Part shown: in pieces, positions 19,951 through 28,566 of the stretch | Position numbering within the stretch: the stretch's first letter is position 1 | Layout: each line of letters opens with the position of its first letter | NCBI RefSeq assembly: GCF_000744885.1 | Contig: NZ_JQMV01000003.1 | Span: 1,674,001 to 1,738,000 of the forward strand | Length of the DNA: 64,000 nt | Source: Thermus amyloliquefaciens | GTDB lineage: Bacteria > Deinococcota > Deinococci > Deinococcales > Thermaceae | Direction: 5' to 3' | Translations under genes and position numbers: made by a program | Notes under the pieces: model-generated | The model's database searches: none | Seen by the model: only the letters and a program-made list of their open reading frames with translations | What the model was told of the DNA's origin: nothing

Positions 19951-20375
19951 TTGGCCTCCTCAATCAGCTTGCGCACTTCCTCCGGGGTCCAGCCCGCCTT
20001 GGGCGCCTGGTAGGTTTCGGAGTGCTTCACCAAGAGGTTGGTGCCCCGGAAGATCCCTTCCTGGAAACGGCCCTCCACCACCACCCCCTGCCCCTCCTTG
20101 AACATGCCAGGAGGCGTCCCCTTATGCACCACGGGCACCTCGGCCACCCCGTCGGTGAGGATGAAGCGGAGCTCCAGCTGGTCCTTGTCGTAGCGCACCG
20201 TCCCCTCCTTCACCAAGCCGCCCAGGCGCACGGGACGGTTTTGGTAGCGGGCCTGGTCCTGGAGGTACTCGGAAGGGGTGAGAAAGTAAACCAGGTTCTG
20301 GCCCAGGCCGCCGAAGATCAAGTAGGCCAAGGCCCCCAGGATGACCAAAAGCCCCACCAGGTATTTGGCCCTCAT
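19947..20375 (-). CDS. ccmE: Heme chaperone CcmE
   Basis: Periplasmic chaperone that binds heme covalently and passes it to CcmF. The 142-residue protein has an N-terminal anchor (YLVGLLVILGALAYLIFGG), an OB-fold, and the heme-binding HSETY motif in LLVKHSETYQAP near residue 120 (family H-x3-Y). The ATG at 20375 overlaps the ccmD stop as ATGA; the longer upstream frame would run into ccmC and is not used. Confidence 0.94.
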   Translation of the reverse strand: MRAKYLVGLLVILGALAYLIFGGLGQNLVYFLTPSEYLQDQARYQNRPVRLGGLVKEGTVRYDKDQLELRFILTDGVAEVPVVHKGTPPGMFKEGQGVVVEGRFQEGIFRGTNLLVKHSETYQAPKAGWTPEEVRKLIEEAK

Positions 20376-20470
20376 TTCACCCTCCGGTAGCGCCAGAAGA
20401 GGTAGGCCAGGTAGCCGAAGACCGTGAGGTAGGTGAGGGCGTAGACCCAGGTGACGAAGATTTCGCTCAC
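20372..20470 (-). CDS. ccmD: Cytochrome c maturation protein CcmD
   Basis: A 32-residue single-span membrane peptide. It starts at a GTG overlapping the ccmC stop (GTGA) and ends overlapping the ccmE start (ATGA). The hydrophobic stretch WVYALTYLTVFGYLAYLF followed by basic WRYRRVK fits CcmD, the small partner that helps release holo-CcmE from CcmABC. It is too short for most gene finders, and the call rests on size, topology and position. Confidence 0.85.
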   Translation of the reverse strand: MSEIFVTWVYALTYLTVFGYLAYLFWRYRRVK

Positions 20471-21153
20471 GCCTCCTCCTTCCTGGCCTCGAGGGCGGCC
20501 AAAAGGGCACGGAAGCGCACAAAGCCCAAATAGAGGAGGGTGAAGACGAAGAGGTTGAAAAGAAGGGCCTGAAGCATGGCCGGGTCCATGTGGATCTTCC
20601 CCGTGGTGAGGTCAATGGACTGGGTCTGGTGCAGGCTCCGCCACCATTTCACCGACATGTAGCTGATGGGCACGTTGATGAAGCCCAGGATGCCCACCGC
20701 CGCCGCCGCCTTGGCCCGAAGCTCCGGGTCCTCGATGGCCCCCCGGAGGAGGAAGTACCCCACGTAGACGGCGAAGAGAATGGCGGTGGTGGTGAGCCGG
20801 GGCTCCCAGGTCCAGTAGACCCCCCAGGTGGGCCGGGCCCAGAGCATCCCCGTCACCAGGGCCAGCCCCATGAAGACCAGGCCGATCTCCGCGCTCGCCA
20901 GGGCCACCCGGTCGTACCTGGGGTTCTGCCGGAAGAGGTAGAGGAGGGAGTAGAGGAAGGTGACGAAGAAGGCCAGATAGCCCAGCCAGGCCCCCGGCAC
21001 ATGCAGGTACATGATGCGGGCCAGGTAGCCTTGGTTCACATCGGGAGGAGCGGAGAGGGCCAAATAGAGCCCCACGGGGAGGAGCAAAAGCCCTAGCCCC
21101 AGAAAGACCCAGGTGAGGGCATCCGGCCGGTCGGGTTGCGCTGCCTTTAGCAT
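20467..21153 (-). CDS. ccmC: Heme export protein CcmC
   Basis: Six-span membrane protein that loads heme onto CcmE. The WWD-type motif WGVYWTWEPRLTTTAILF is clear. The conserved histidines are in YLHVPGAWLGYL and SVKWWRSLHQTQS. The ATG at 21153 has GGAGGT 4 bases upstream. A GTG four codons earlier, 7 bases after TATGCT, would be a leaderless alternative. The length of about 228 residues is normal. Confidence 0.94.
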   Translation of the reverse strand: MLKAAQPDRPDALTWVFLGLGLLLLPVGLYLALSAPPDVNQGYLARIMYLHVPGAWLGYLAFFVTFLYSLLYLFRQNPRYDRVALASAEIGLVFMGLALVTGMLWARPTWGVYWTWEPRLTTTAILFAVYVGYFLLRGAIEDPELRAKAAAAVGILGFINVPISYMSVKWWRSLHQTQSIDLTTGKIHMDPAMLQALLFNLFVFTLLYLGFVRFRALLAALEARKEEA

Positions 21154-21222
21154 CTTGACCTCCACGGCCCCCAGCATAGCCAAGGGGAGGGTTAAAAATC
21201 TGTGGCCCCCATACCCCAGGCC

Positions 21223-21945
21223 CTACCCTTCCATAACCACCGGGAAAAGGAGGGCGCTGGCGGTGAGGTAGACCACATCAAAAACCAAGAGGAGTTGCCA
21301 CCAGGCGGAAACCTCCGCCAGGGGTAGGCCTTCCGCCAAGCCCGTGGTGGCCCGCACCGAGGCCAGGACCACGGGCACCACCAGGGAGAAGAGGAGCAGG
21401 GGCAAAAGCACCTCCCGCCCCCTAAGGCGGGCCAGGAGGCCGGCGTAGAAGGTGGCCACGCTGGCGTACCCCAAGACCCCCAGGGCCAGGGTCAGGAAAA
21501 GGGGGAGAAGGCGCTCCAGGGGCAGGTAAAAGAGGCCCGCCACCATCAAAAGGGCCAGGGCGGCCAAGGGCAGGAGGAGGAGCATCTGGAAAAGAAGCTT
21601 GCCCAGGTAGATCCACTCCTTCCCCCCTGGGGTCAGGAGGAGGTCGTCCAAGGTGCCCTCCTCCACCTCGAGGGCAAAGGCCCGGGTGGAAAGCAAGGTG
21701 CTCCCAAAGGCCAAGGCCACCCAGAGCACCCCAGGGGCGGCCCGGCGCAGGGGCTCCTCCTCCGGCCCCAGGGCCAGGGCCATGATGAAGAGCATCACGG
21801 CAAAAAAGGCCAGGATGGAAAGGAGGCCGGCCCGGTCTCGGACCTCGAGGCGCAGATCCCGCAAGGCCAAAAGCCAAATCCGTCCCACCCCGCTTACCCT
21901 ACCGCTTCCCGCGGCTTGCGGCCATCCCTCGGCAGGAAGCCTCAT
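21223..21945 (-). CDS. ccmB: Heme exporter membrane subunit CcmB
   Basis: Membrane subunit of the CcmAB ABC module that powers release of holo-CcmE. The product has 240 residues with six hydrophobic segments. The conserved features are LLALRDLRLEVRDR near the N-terminus and FALEVEEGTLDDLLLTP in the middle. The ATG overlaps the ccmA stop as ATGA, which supports this start, although it adds a short non-conserved N-terminus. A 70-bp gap follows before ccmC. Confidence 0.9.
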   Translation of the reverse strand: MRLPAEGWPQAAGSGRVSGVGRIWLLALRDLRLEVRDRAGLLSILAFFAVMLFIMALALGPEEEPLRRAAPGVLWVALAFGSTLLSTRAFALEVEEGTLDDLLLTPGGKEWIYLGKLLFQMLLLLPLAALALLMVAGLFYLPLERLLPLFLTLALGVLGYASVATFYAGLLARLRGREVLLPLLLFSLVVPVVLASVRATTGLAEGLPLAEVSAWWQLLLVFDVVYLTASALLFPVVMEG

Positions 21946-22508
21946 GCCCCCAGCTCCAAGGCCCGGTCCGCCACCTCCTCCGCCAGGTGGCGGTCGTGGG
22001 TGGCCAGGACCACCCCCGCCTTTTGGCGGGCCTCGGCCAAAAGGGCCAGGAGAAGCCCCCGCCCCTCCCGGTCCAAGGCGGTTTCCGGCTCGTCCAGAAG
22101 CCAGATCTCGGGAGCCAGAAGGCTGAGGCGGGCCAGGGCCAGCCTCTTCCTCATGCCGCTGGAAAAAGCCAGGAGGGGCAGGTCCTCGGGCAGGCCAAAG
22201 CGGGCCAAGGTCCCCTTCCAGTCCCCCCCCTTGCCGTAAAAGGCCAGGTCGTAAAGAAGGTGTTCCCGGGCGGTGAGGTGGCGGTGGAAGGCCGGGGGGT
22301 TGGCCAGGAAGAGGGCCTCCCCCGCCCGCTCCACCCGCCCCCGGGTGGGCTTGAGAAGCCCAGCCATAAGGCGCAAGAGGGTGGTCTTCCCCGAACCGTT
22401 CGGACCCAACAGGGCCACCACCTCCCCCCGCCCCAGGGTGAAGGAAAGGTCCCGGAGCACCCAGTCCCGGCCAAAGCGCTTGGAGATCCCCTGCAAGCGA
22501 AGCAACAT
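21942..22508 (-). CDS. ccmA: Heme exporter ATPase CcmA
   Basis: ABC ATPase of the cytochrome c maturation system. The 188-residue product has Walker A GPNGSGKTTLL near residue 36, the signature FSSGMRKRLALARL, Walker B IWLLDEPETALD and the switch His in LATHDRH. CcmA is usually just over 200 residues, so this is slightly short at the C-terminus. It is first gene of the ccm operon. A TAAACT box lies 9 bases upstream of the ATG. Confidence 0.93.
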   Translation of the reverse strand: MLLRLQGISKRFGRDWVLRDLSFTLGRGEVVALLGPNGSGKTTLLRLMAGLLKPTRGRVERAGEALFLANPPAFHRHLTAREHLLYDLAFYGKGGDWKGTLARFGLPEDLPLLAFSSGMRKRLALARLSLLAPEIWLLDEPETALDREGRGLLLALLAEARQKAGVVLATHDRHLAEEVADRALELGA

Positions 22509-22581
22509 GCCTATACCAGTTTAGGGGTATCCCGGAGGGCCAATCGTCCCCCTGAGGGGGAAAGACCTCCCGGGTTCACCC

Positions 22582-23250
22582 CTACAGGTACTTCTGCAGC
22601 CACTCCGGCGTAATCCGGAGGAAGAAGGCGTTCAGGGCGCTGTAGGTCCCCGTGAGAAGCAAAACCCCCACCACCAGGAGCACCACCCCCGCCAGCAACT
22701 CCACGTAGTGGGAAAGCCGCCCCGCCCGCCGCAGCCACCCCTTGATGCGCTCGGCAAACAGGGCCACCAACAAAAAGGGCACGGCCAGGCCCAGGATGTA
22801 GCTCACAAGCAACCCCACCCCACCCCCCACCGCCGTCAGGGTGAGGATGGCCCCCAGGATGGGCCCGATGCAGGGGGTCCAGCCCAGGGCCAGGGTAGCC
22901 CCCAGGAGAAAAGCCCCCAAGGGGCGGGCCGTCTCCCCCTCGTAGCGCAGGTTCACCCCCCATCGGGGCCTGAGGCCCAGCATATATAGGCCAAAGAGGA
23001 TCAAGACCACTCCCCCCACCCGGGCCAAGGTCTGGCGGTGTTCAAAAAGAAGCCCTCCCAGCAAGGTAAAGGGTAGCCCCAAGAGGAAGAAGACCAACCC
23101 AAAACCCAAAACGAAGAAGAGGGCGTTGAAAAGGGGGCGCCCCCTTTCCCCCCCCAAATAGACCAGGTAGGTGGGCACCAGGGGCAAGACGCAGGGGGAA
23201 AGGAAGGAGAGCACCCCCGCAAAAAACGCCGCCGCCAGGGAAACGCTCAT
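22582..23250 (-). CDS. ccdA: Thiol-disulfide transporter CcdA
   Basis: Six-span membrane protein that carries reducing equivalents from cytoplasmic thioredoxin to the outside for cytochrome c maturation and thiol proteins. The 222-residue product has the paired active-site cysteines in FLSPCVLPLVP and WTPCIGPILG. The location between the Sox cluster and the ccm genes fits a role with the exported thioredoxins CcmG and the Sox-linked one. It follows the soxD-like gene by nine bases. Confidence 0.92.
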   Translation of the reverse strand: MSVSLAAAFFAGVLSFLSPCVLPLVPTYLVYLGGERGRPLFNALFFVLGFGLVFFLLGLPFTLLGGLLFEHRQTLARVGGVVLILFGLYMLGLRPRWGVNLRYEGETARPLGAFLLGATLALGWTPCIGPILGAILTLTAVGGGVGLLVSYILGLAVPFLLVALFAERIKGWLRRAGRLSHYVELLAGVVLLVVGVLLLTGTYSALNAFFLRITPEWLQKYL

Positions 23251-23259
23251 GCCTTCATC

Positions 23260-23808
23260 CTAGGGCAAGGTGAGCCAAGGGAAGCGGCGCTTGGTTTCAG
23301 GATCCAACTCCAGAAGCTCCCGGGCAGGCATCCGCACCTGGGGCAGGGTCTTCTGGTTGATGGGCTCTTGGGCGTCAATGATGCCGTTCATGTAGAGGAG
23401 GAAGGCCACCAGGTGGTAGACCTCCTCGTCCGTGAGGGTGCCGGGAGCGCCGAAGGGCATGGCGCGGCGGATGTAGTCGTAAAGGGTGGTGGCGTACTGC
23501 CAGTAGTTGCCGATGGCGAACTCGGCGGGCTCGGTATCCGGGGTGATGGGGAAGGGCTCCGCCACCAGGCGGTTGAAGGGGTAGCCCTCGCCCCTAGCCC
23601 CGTGGCAGGAGGCGCACTTTTCCGCATAGATCCGCTCCCCTTCCTCCACCCTCCCCTCCCCCGGGGGAAGCCCCCGGCCGTCCGGGAGGACCACGGGCCT
23701 AAGGTCGTACTGGGCCGCAAGCTCCTCGGAGATGGGGGTGCCCAGGTTGTACCGGGCCCCCACGGCCAGGCCCAGGAGGGCCAGAAGGACCAAAACGCGC
23801 TTAGCCAT
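23260..23808 (-). CDS. soxD: Cytochrome c subunit of sulfite/sulfur dehydrogenase, SoxD-like
   Basis: Exported monoheme cytochrome c of about 182 residues with a signal peptide (RVLVLLALLGLAVGA) and CASCHGARGEG near residue 67. A methionine in RRAMPFGAP is the likely sixth ligand. It overlaps soxC by eight bases, so it should be the electron acceptor of the SoxC molybdoprotein. Classical SoxD is larger and has two hemes, so SorB-type naming is possible. A TTG one codon upstream of the chosen ATG is an alternative start. Confidence 0.82.
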   Translation of the reverse strand: MAKRVLVLLALLGLAVGARYNLGTPISEELAAQYDLRPVVLPDGRGLPPGEGRVEEGERIYAEKCASCHGARGEGYPFNRLVAEPFPITPDTEPAEFAIGNYWQYATTLYDYIRRAMPFGAPGTLTDEEVYHLVAFLLYMNGIIDAQEPINQKTLPQVRMPARELLELDPETKRRFPWLTLP

Positions 23809-25084
23809 CAAACACCTCCCCCCCGCATCCGCCCATGGGCCCGAAGGCCTGCTGGCCCAAGGGCCTGTCCCCGTTCACCACCCGGCCGTTGGGCAGAATG
23901 CGCCAGGCCTGGATGGCGTTGTAGTGGTAGCGGTTGTTCCTGCCCCACTTCTTGAAGAACTCCTCCCGGGTGGGCTGGGTATTCCCCTTCTCGTCCCAGG
24001 CCCGGCTCCAAAGCACCACCTCCTTGCCGTCCCAGTGCCAGGGCATCTTGAAGCGCACGAAGGCGTAGCGCTCCACCGGGGGTTCTAAGGTGGCCTGGCG
24101 CCAGGTCCTCCCCTCGTCAAAGGAGATCTCCACCTTGGTGATGCGCCCGTACCCGCTCCAGGCCAGGCCCCGGATCTCGTGGAAGCCCGGCTTGATCTCC
24201 TGGAGGCCGGAGGGGTAGGTGATGATGGACTCCGGGTCCATGACCCAGGTGAAGGCCCAAACCTTGCCGTCCGCCATCACGTCGGTGTACTCGCTGGTCT
24301 CGTCCTTGGCCATGGCGGGGAGGTCCGTGACCAGGATGCGCCTGAGCCACTTCACCTGGATGCTCCCCTCCCAACCCGGCACCACCAGGCGCACCGGGTA
24401 GCCCTGCTCGGGGCGCAGGGCCTCCCCGTTTTGGGCGTAGGCCACCAGGACGTCCTCCATGGCCTTCTCCAAGGGGAGGGAGCGGGTGTACATGGCGGCG
24501 TCCATGCCCTCGGGGATAAGCCACTTGGCCTCGGGCTTCACCCCCGCCTCCTTGAGGAGGAGGGCCAGGGGCACCCCCGTCCAGCTGGCGTTGGAGGCCA
24601 GGCCCCGGCTACGGGTGGCGGTGAGGTTGGGGTCTGGGGGGTTGCGGTAGCCGTTTTGCCCGTTGCCTGCACACTCAATGAAGTAGGTGCGGGTCACGGA
24701 GGGGAAGCGCTTGAGGTCCTCGAGGGTAAAGACCAGGGGGCGCTCCACCATGCCGTGGATCACCAGCCGGTACTTGGCCGGGTCCACCTGCGGCACCCCC
24801 CCGTGGTGGCGCTCAAAGTGCAGGCCGTTGGGGGTGATGACCCCCTCCAGCTTCTCCAAGGGGGCGAAGTCCGCCCCGGAATGGCGGGTGCGCAGGTTGG
24901 GGGAGATGTAGCGCACCACCCCCTCCTCAAAGGGGCTCCTCTGGCCGTACTCGGAAAGGGGAGCCCCCAGGGTCTTCGTGGGGGCAAAGGTCTCCTCGTC
25001 CCAAGGGGCCGTCTGGGCCTTGGCCTTGAGGAGGCCCAGCACGCCCCCCGCGCCTAAGAGCCGGAAGAACTTCCTTCGGTCCAT
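23801..25084 (-). CDS. soxC: Molybdopterin sulfite/sulfane dehydrogenase SoxC
   Basis: Oxidises sulfur intermediates in the Sox pathway with a molybdenum cofactor. The 427-residue product has a Tat signal (DRRKFFRLLGAGGVLGLL) and the molybdenum-ligand cysteine in TYFIECAGNGQNGY. The Mo-binding features SRGLASNASWTGVPL and VPGWEGSIQVKWL are there too, followed by a Mo-co dimerisation domain. The ATG at 25084 has GGGAGGG ahead of it. It lies behind a terminator-like hairpin and is followed by the SoxD-like cytochrome. Confidence 0.93.
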   Translation of the reverse strand: MDRRKFFRLLGAGGVLGLLKAKAQTAPWDEETFAPTKTLGAPLSEYGQRSPFEEGVVRYISPNLRTRHSGADFAPLEKLEGVITPNGLHFERHHGGVPQVDPAKYRLVIHGMVERPLVFTLEDLKRFPSVTRTYFIECAGNGQNGYRNPPDPNLTATRSRGLASNASWTGVPLALLLKEAGVKPEAKWLIPEGMDAAMYTRSLPLEKAMEDVLVAYAQNGEALRPEQGYPVRLVVPGWEGSIQVKWLRRILVTDLPAMAKDETSEYTDVMADGKVWAFTWVMDPESIITYPSGLQEIKPGFHEIRGLAWSGYGRITKVEISFDEGRTWRQATLEPPVERYAFVRFKMPWHWDGKEVVLWSRAWDEKGNTQPTREEFFKKWGRNNRYHYNAIQAWRILPNGRVVNGDRPLGQQAFGPMGGCGGEVFDG

Positions 25085-25112
25085 ATACCCTCCCATCGTA
25101 TCCTTTGCCGGC

Positions 25113-25143
25113 AAGAAAAACCCCGCCCCACTCCGGGGCGGGG
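25113..25143 (-). terminator. Intrinsic terminator between soxF and soxC
   Basis: On the minus strand CCCCGCCCCGG and the matching GGGGCGGGG form a GC-only stem followed by TTTTTCTT, a textbook terminator. It lies inside the cluster, so soxC-soxD-ccdA either depend on read-through or have their own start. Confidence 0.75.
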
Positions 25144-25151
25144 CCCCCGCC

Positions 25152-26441
25152 TCAGGCGGGGCCGAACATGTCGTTCCAAATCCCGGTGGCCCAGCCGATG
25201 GCGGCGGTCCCGTTGGCGGCCGAGCGCTGGTTGTCCACGGAGCTTTGGGCCTTGATCTGCTTGGCCGCCTCGTCCCAGGAGTAGTTGGCCGCCACCCAGA
25301 TGGCCTCCTCCTTGTCCACGAAGGAGTAGCAGATGTTATGGGGAAGCTCAGGGGGGATCTCCGCCAGGGGCTTGCCCTTAAGCCTTTCCACCAGGTGCCG
25401 GGCCACGATGGTGCCGGACACGTAGGCCACCATGCCGCTTTTGGGGTAGGGGGTGTTCCCGGTGATATCCCCCACCAGGTAAACGCGGTCGTCCTTCTCG
25501 GAGAGGAAGTAGGGGATCCTCACGTTGGCCCAGCGCTCCCCCAGGCCCGCGGTGCGCACCAGCTCCCCCGCCTTCATGGGGGGGATGATGTCGGCCACGG
25601 TGAAGGGCACGTCCCCGAGCTCGGTCTTGACCACCTTTCGCCCATAGTCCAAGCCGGTGATGCGGGTGTTGGGCACGTACTCCAGGTAGCCCTTGTAGAG
25701 CTCGTTGTAGGCGGCGAGGAAGCCCGGGGCCTTGGAGACGGGCTGGGGGTTGGCATCCAGGACGATGAGCTTCCCCTTGACCTTCTTCTCCTTGAGCCGC
25801 CAGGCCAGCATGGCCGCCCGCTCGTAGGGGCCAGGGGGGCAACGGTAGGGGGGATTGGGGATGTACATGACCAGCTCCCCGCCCGTTTCATCAAACTGGT
25901 CCAGCTGGCGCCTCAAGGCGATGTGCTCAAAGGGCTTGAAGCCCACCGGCATGAGGTGCTTCACCTCGGCGTAGCCTGGGATGGCCTCGTACATATAGTC
26001 AATGCCCGGGGCCAAGACCAAATAATCGTAGCCGATGTAGCCCCCGCTGGTGCGCACCAGGCGGCGGTCCCGGTTGATGTCCAAGACCCTTTCCTGGACG
26101 AAGATGACCCCGTCCTTGACCACGTTGGTGTAGTCAAAGACCAGCCATTCCAGGGGCTTCACCCCCGCCAGGAAGAGGTTGGACATGGGGCAGGACATGA
26201 AGATGGGCTTCTGCTCAATGAGCACCACCTCCACATCCACCCCGGACTGGGCCAGCTTCCGGGCCACCGTGGTGCCCCCCCAGCCACCCCCGATCACCAC
26301 CACCCGCGGCTTGCGGGTCCGGGGGAGAAGGGTGGCCGGGCGGCTGTAGAACTCCTGGGCGAAGGCCTGCCCGGAAAGGGCCCCCGCCGCGGCCAAGGCC
26401 GCCCCCGACTTGAGAACCTGACGCCGACTAACCTTGCTCAT
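25152..26441 (-). CDS. soxF: Sulfide dehydrogenase flavoprotein, SoxF/FccB-like
   Basis: FAD-dependent subunit of a flavocytochrome c sulfide dehydrogenase, stimulating the Sox system. The 429-residue product has a Tat signal (SRRQVLKSGAALAAAGAL), the FAD-binding VVVIGGGWGGTTVARKLA near residue 48, and the YDYLVLAPGIDY motif. VYLVGDITGNTPYPKSG near the C-terminus binds the flavin. Redox cysteines occur in FMSCPMSN and NPPYRCPPGPYE. No separate FccA cytochrome is adjacent. Confidence 0.88.
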   Translation of the reverse strand: MSKVSRRQVLKSGAALAAAGALSGQAFAQEFYSRPATLLPRTRKPRVVVIGGGWGGTTVARKLAQSGVDVEVVLIEQKPIFMSCPMSNLFLAGVKPLEWLVFDYTNVVKDGVIFVQERVLDINRDRRLVRTSGGYIGYDYLVLAPGIDYMYEAIPGYAEVKHLMPVGFKPFEHIALRRQLDQFDETGGELVMYIPNPPYRCPPGPYERAAMLAWRLKEKKVKGKLIVLDANPQPVSKAPGFLAAYNELYKGYLEYVPNTRITGLDYGRKVVKTELGDVPFTVADIIPPMKAGELVRTAGLGERWANVRIPYFLSEKDDRVYLVGDITGNTPYPKSGMVAYVSGTIVARHLVERLKGKPLAEIPPELPHNICYSFVDKEEAIWVAANYSWDEAAKQIKAQSSVDNQRSAANGTAAIGWATGIWNDMFGPA

Positions 26442-26461
26442 GCTCCCTCCCTTGAACGCAC

Positions 26462-27313
26462 CTATTGGCCAGGACGGTAAGGGCTACCGCCCGTGGCTTC
26501 CAGGATCTGGGACATCACCTGGCGGGCCTCTTGGAGCATGGCCACCGCCGGGCTACCCATCACCCCCGGCATGATGGTCATGAGCATGGGCTCAATGGCC
26601 CCCACCAGCACATCCGGCCCCATCTGCATGGCGAAGAAGCGGCAAGGGGCGGCAAACCCACCCGCGGGTTGCGTGAGGAACATGATGCGGGCCCACTCGC
26701 TCTTGCAGGGCATGATCACCGTGACCGGGCCCACCTTCACGTTGGGGAGGAGGTTAAGCCCGTTGGAGGTGAGCTCGGTCTCCACCATGAGCACCACGTC
26801 CTCCACCTTGGCGGAGGGCACGCGGTAGAGGAGGGCAGGCATCATGCCGCTCCTGGGGTCGGGCATCACCGCAGGGGGCAGGCGGCGCACGATGCCCAGG
26901 CGGCCCAAGGCGGCCTCGAGGCGCCAGGTGAGCCGCTCCACCTCACCCCCGTACACCTGCAGCATGCCGAAGAGGAGCCGCCCGTCAAAGGTGCCCACCT
27001 GGTACTTCTGCCCCTGCCCGGTGATGAAGACGGTGGGGGGCAAGACGATGGCGGCCATGGGGTTCTTGGACACGGCCTCCACGCTTCCCTTCTCGGGCTT
27101 CAGCACCACCAGGCGGTATTCGGGGAAGCCAGGGCCGGTCACCTGCCGCACCTGCTCCCCCAGGTTCAGGACCCGGTCCGGTTCCAGGCCCACCGACCTC
27201 AGGGCCTCCAGGGTCTTAGCCTCCACCTCCTCCAAGGAGCCCCGGACCTCCACCACCAGGGACTGGGCCAGGGAAAGGCCCATCAGCGCCAAAAGAGCCA
27301 GCAGTTTCCTCAT
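26462..27313 (-). CDS. Exported DUF302-like protein
   Basis: A 283-residue exported protein with a signal peptide (KLLALLALMGLSLAQ). Two similar halves each resemble DUF302, a small alpha/beta domain of unknown role often found beside sulfur and redox genes. VGLEPDRVLNLGEQ and a cysteine in VTVIMPCKSEWARIMF are visible; the second half is Met-rich. It overlaps the rhodanese gene by four bases and precedes soxF, so it probably works in periplasmic sulfur chemistry. Confidence 0.6.
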   Translation of the reverse strand: MRKLLALLALMGLSLAQSLVVEVRGSLEEVEAKTLEALRSVGLEPDRVLNLGEQVRQVTGPGFPEYRLVVLKPEKGSVEAVSKNPMAAIVLPPTVFITGQGQKYQVGTFDGRLLFGMLQVYGGEVERLTWRLEAALGRLGIVRRLPPAVMPDPRSGMMPALLYRVPSAKVEDVVLMVETELTSNGLNLLPNVKVGPVTVIMPCKSEWARIMFLTQPAGGFAAPCRFFAMQMGPDVLVGAIEPMLMTIMPGVMGSPAVAMLQEARQVMSQILEATGGSPYRPGQ

Positions 27314-27754
27314 GATCCTCCCTCCACTTCCAGGCCGGCGTCCAGCCAGCCCTTGAAGCCGTGCGCGATGTTCTTGGCGTTGTTGTAACCGAAAGCCTGC
27401 AGGTAGGCCGCCACCACCATGGAGACGCTCCCCGAGTTGCAGTAGACCAAGATCAGGGCCTCCTTGTCCTTGGGAAGCTCCGCCAGGCGGTCCGGCACCT
27501 GCCCGGCGTAGATGTGCACCGAACCGGGGATGTAGCCCTTTTTCCGCTCCTCCTCCGTGCGCACGTCCAGGATAAAGGGGTCAAAGAGGAGAAGGTCCTT
27601 GGCCTCCGTGGGGTAGACCAGGTAGCTGGCCGGGGGTACCCGCTTGAGAAAGGCCCCGAAGGCCACCACCCAGTCCCCCCCCCACGCCCCCTCCCCCCTG
27701 GGCCTGGGCCCAGGGCAGGATGGGAAGAAGGGCGAGGAGGTCCCGGCGGCGCAT
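27310..27754 (-). pseudogene. Rhodanese-like protein, signal peptide out of frame
   Basis: Sulfur transferase with one rhodanese domain: FILDVRTEEERKKGYIPGSVH, then the catalytic loop LVYCNSGSVS with the active cysteine, then FKGWLDAGLEVE. An ATG at 27754 begins a good signal peptide (RRRDLLALLPILPWAQAQ), but it is one base out of frame with the domain. The mismatch falls in runs of six, five and nine G near 27675-27700. A GTG at 27669 could start a cytoplasmic form without the signal. An exported rhodanese fits the Sox context better. Confidence 0.78.
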
Positions 27755-27756
27755 GG

Positions 27757-28563
27757 CTAGCGGGTGAAGAAGGGCAGCTCCTCAAAGGAGTGCCCGGACT
27801 TGGTGGCCTCGGCCAGCATGTACAGGGTGAGGGCGATGTGCACGTCGGAGTAGAACTCGGGCTTGGGGATGGCGATGGACTCGTAGCAGAAGTTGATGCG
27901 GTCCTCCATGGTGTAGAGCTTGTCCTCCTCAAAGCGGTAGGCGGGCCACTCGTTGCCCAAGCCCTGCTTGGGGCTCCTAACGGGGGAAAGCCGCACCCTC
28001 TGGCCCGCGTACTGGTCGTGGCAGATGGCGCAGCTCATGTCCCGGGCCCCGGCCCGGGTGTACCAAAGCTCCCGCCCCAGGTTGTACATGGCAAGCTCAG
28101 CGGGGTGCTTGGGCACCACCTGAATCTTGGCCTTGGAGGAGAAGGAGGCGATGTAGGTGGTGATGGCCTTAACCTCGTCCCGCTTGATCTCGTTGGGTTT
28201 AAACCCCTGGACCGTCTGCATGCAGGTGTACACCCGGGTTTCCAGGTCCTCCACCCGGCGGCTGTCCGGGAAGTACTTGGGCAGAATGGCGTAAACCCCC
28301 TCCAAAACCCCCTTCCCCTTGCCGAAGTCGCACTCCTCGAGGGTCTTGCCGCTGGGCCCCTTGCGGAAAAAGAGCTCCTTGCCCTCCTTAGCGAAGAGCT
28401 CGCCCGGAAGCACCCCAAAGGTTTCCAGATACATCTGCCGCTGGCGCATGGCTTCCTCAAAAGGATCCAGGGGCTTGCTTTGCTGAGTATACGCCACCAC
28501 GCCAGCCAGGGCGCCAAAAGCGACCGCACCCAGAAACATGAAACGCATCTTGTGGCTCCTCAC
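27757..28563 (-). CDS. soxA: SoxA, heme subunit of the SoxAX cytochrome (first pair)
   Basis: SoxAX attaches thiosulfate to the SoxY carrier. The 268-residue product has a signal anchor (MFLGAVAFGALAGVVA), a single CAICH heme site near residue 180 and the conserved C-terminal cysteine in RINFCYESI that supplies the persulfide ligand. The N-terminal domain keeps the fold (ECDFGKGKGVLEGV) without a second CxxCH. It is paired with soxX three bases upstream. A second soxA (31425-32207) is similar throughout but clearly diverged. Confidence 0.9.
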   Translation of the reverse strand: MRSHKMRFMFLGAVAFGALAGVVAYTQQSKPLDPFEEAMRQRQMYLETFGVLPGELFAKEGKELFFRKGPSGKTLEECDFGKGKGVLEGVYAILPKYFPDSRRVEDLETRVYTCMQTVQGFKPNEIKRDEVKAITTYIASFSSKAKIQVVPKHPAELAMYNLGRELWYTRAGARDMSCAICHDQYAGQRVRLSPVRSPKQGLGNEWPAYRFEEDKLYTMEDRINFCYESIAIPKPEFYSDVHIALTLYMLAEATKSGHSFEELPFFTR

Positions 28564-28566
28564 GGC

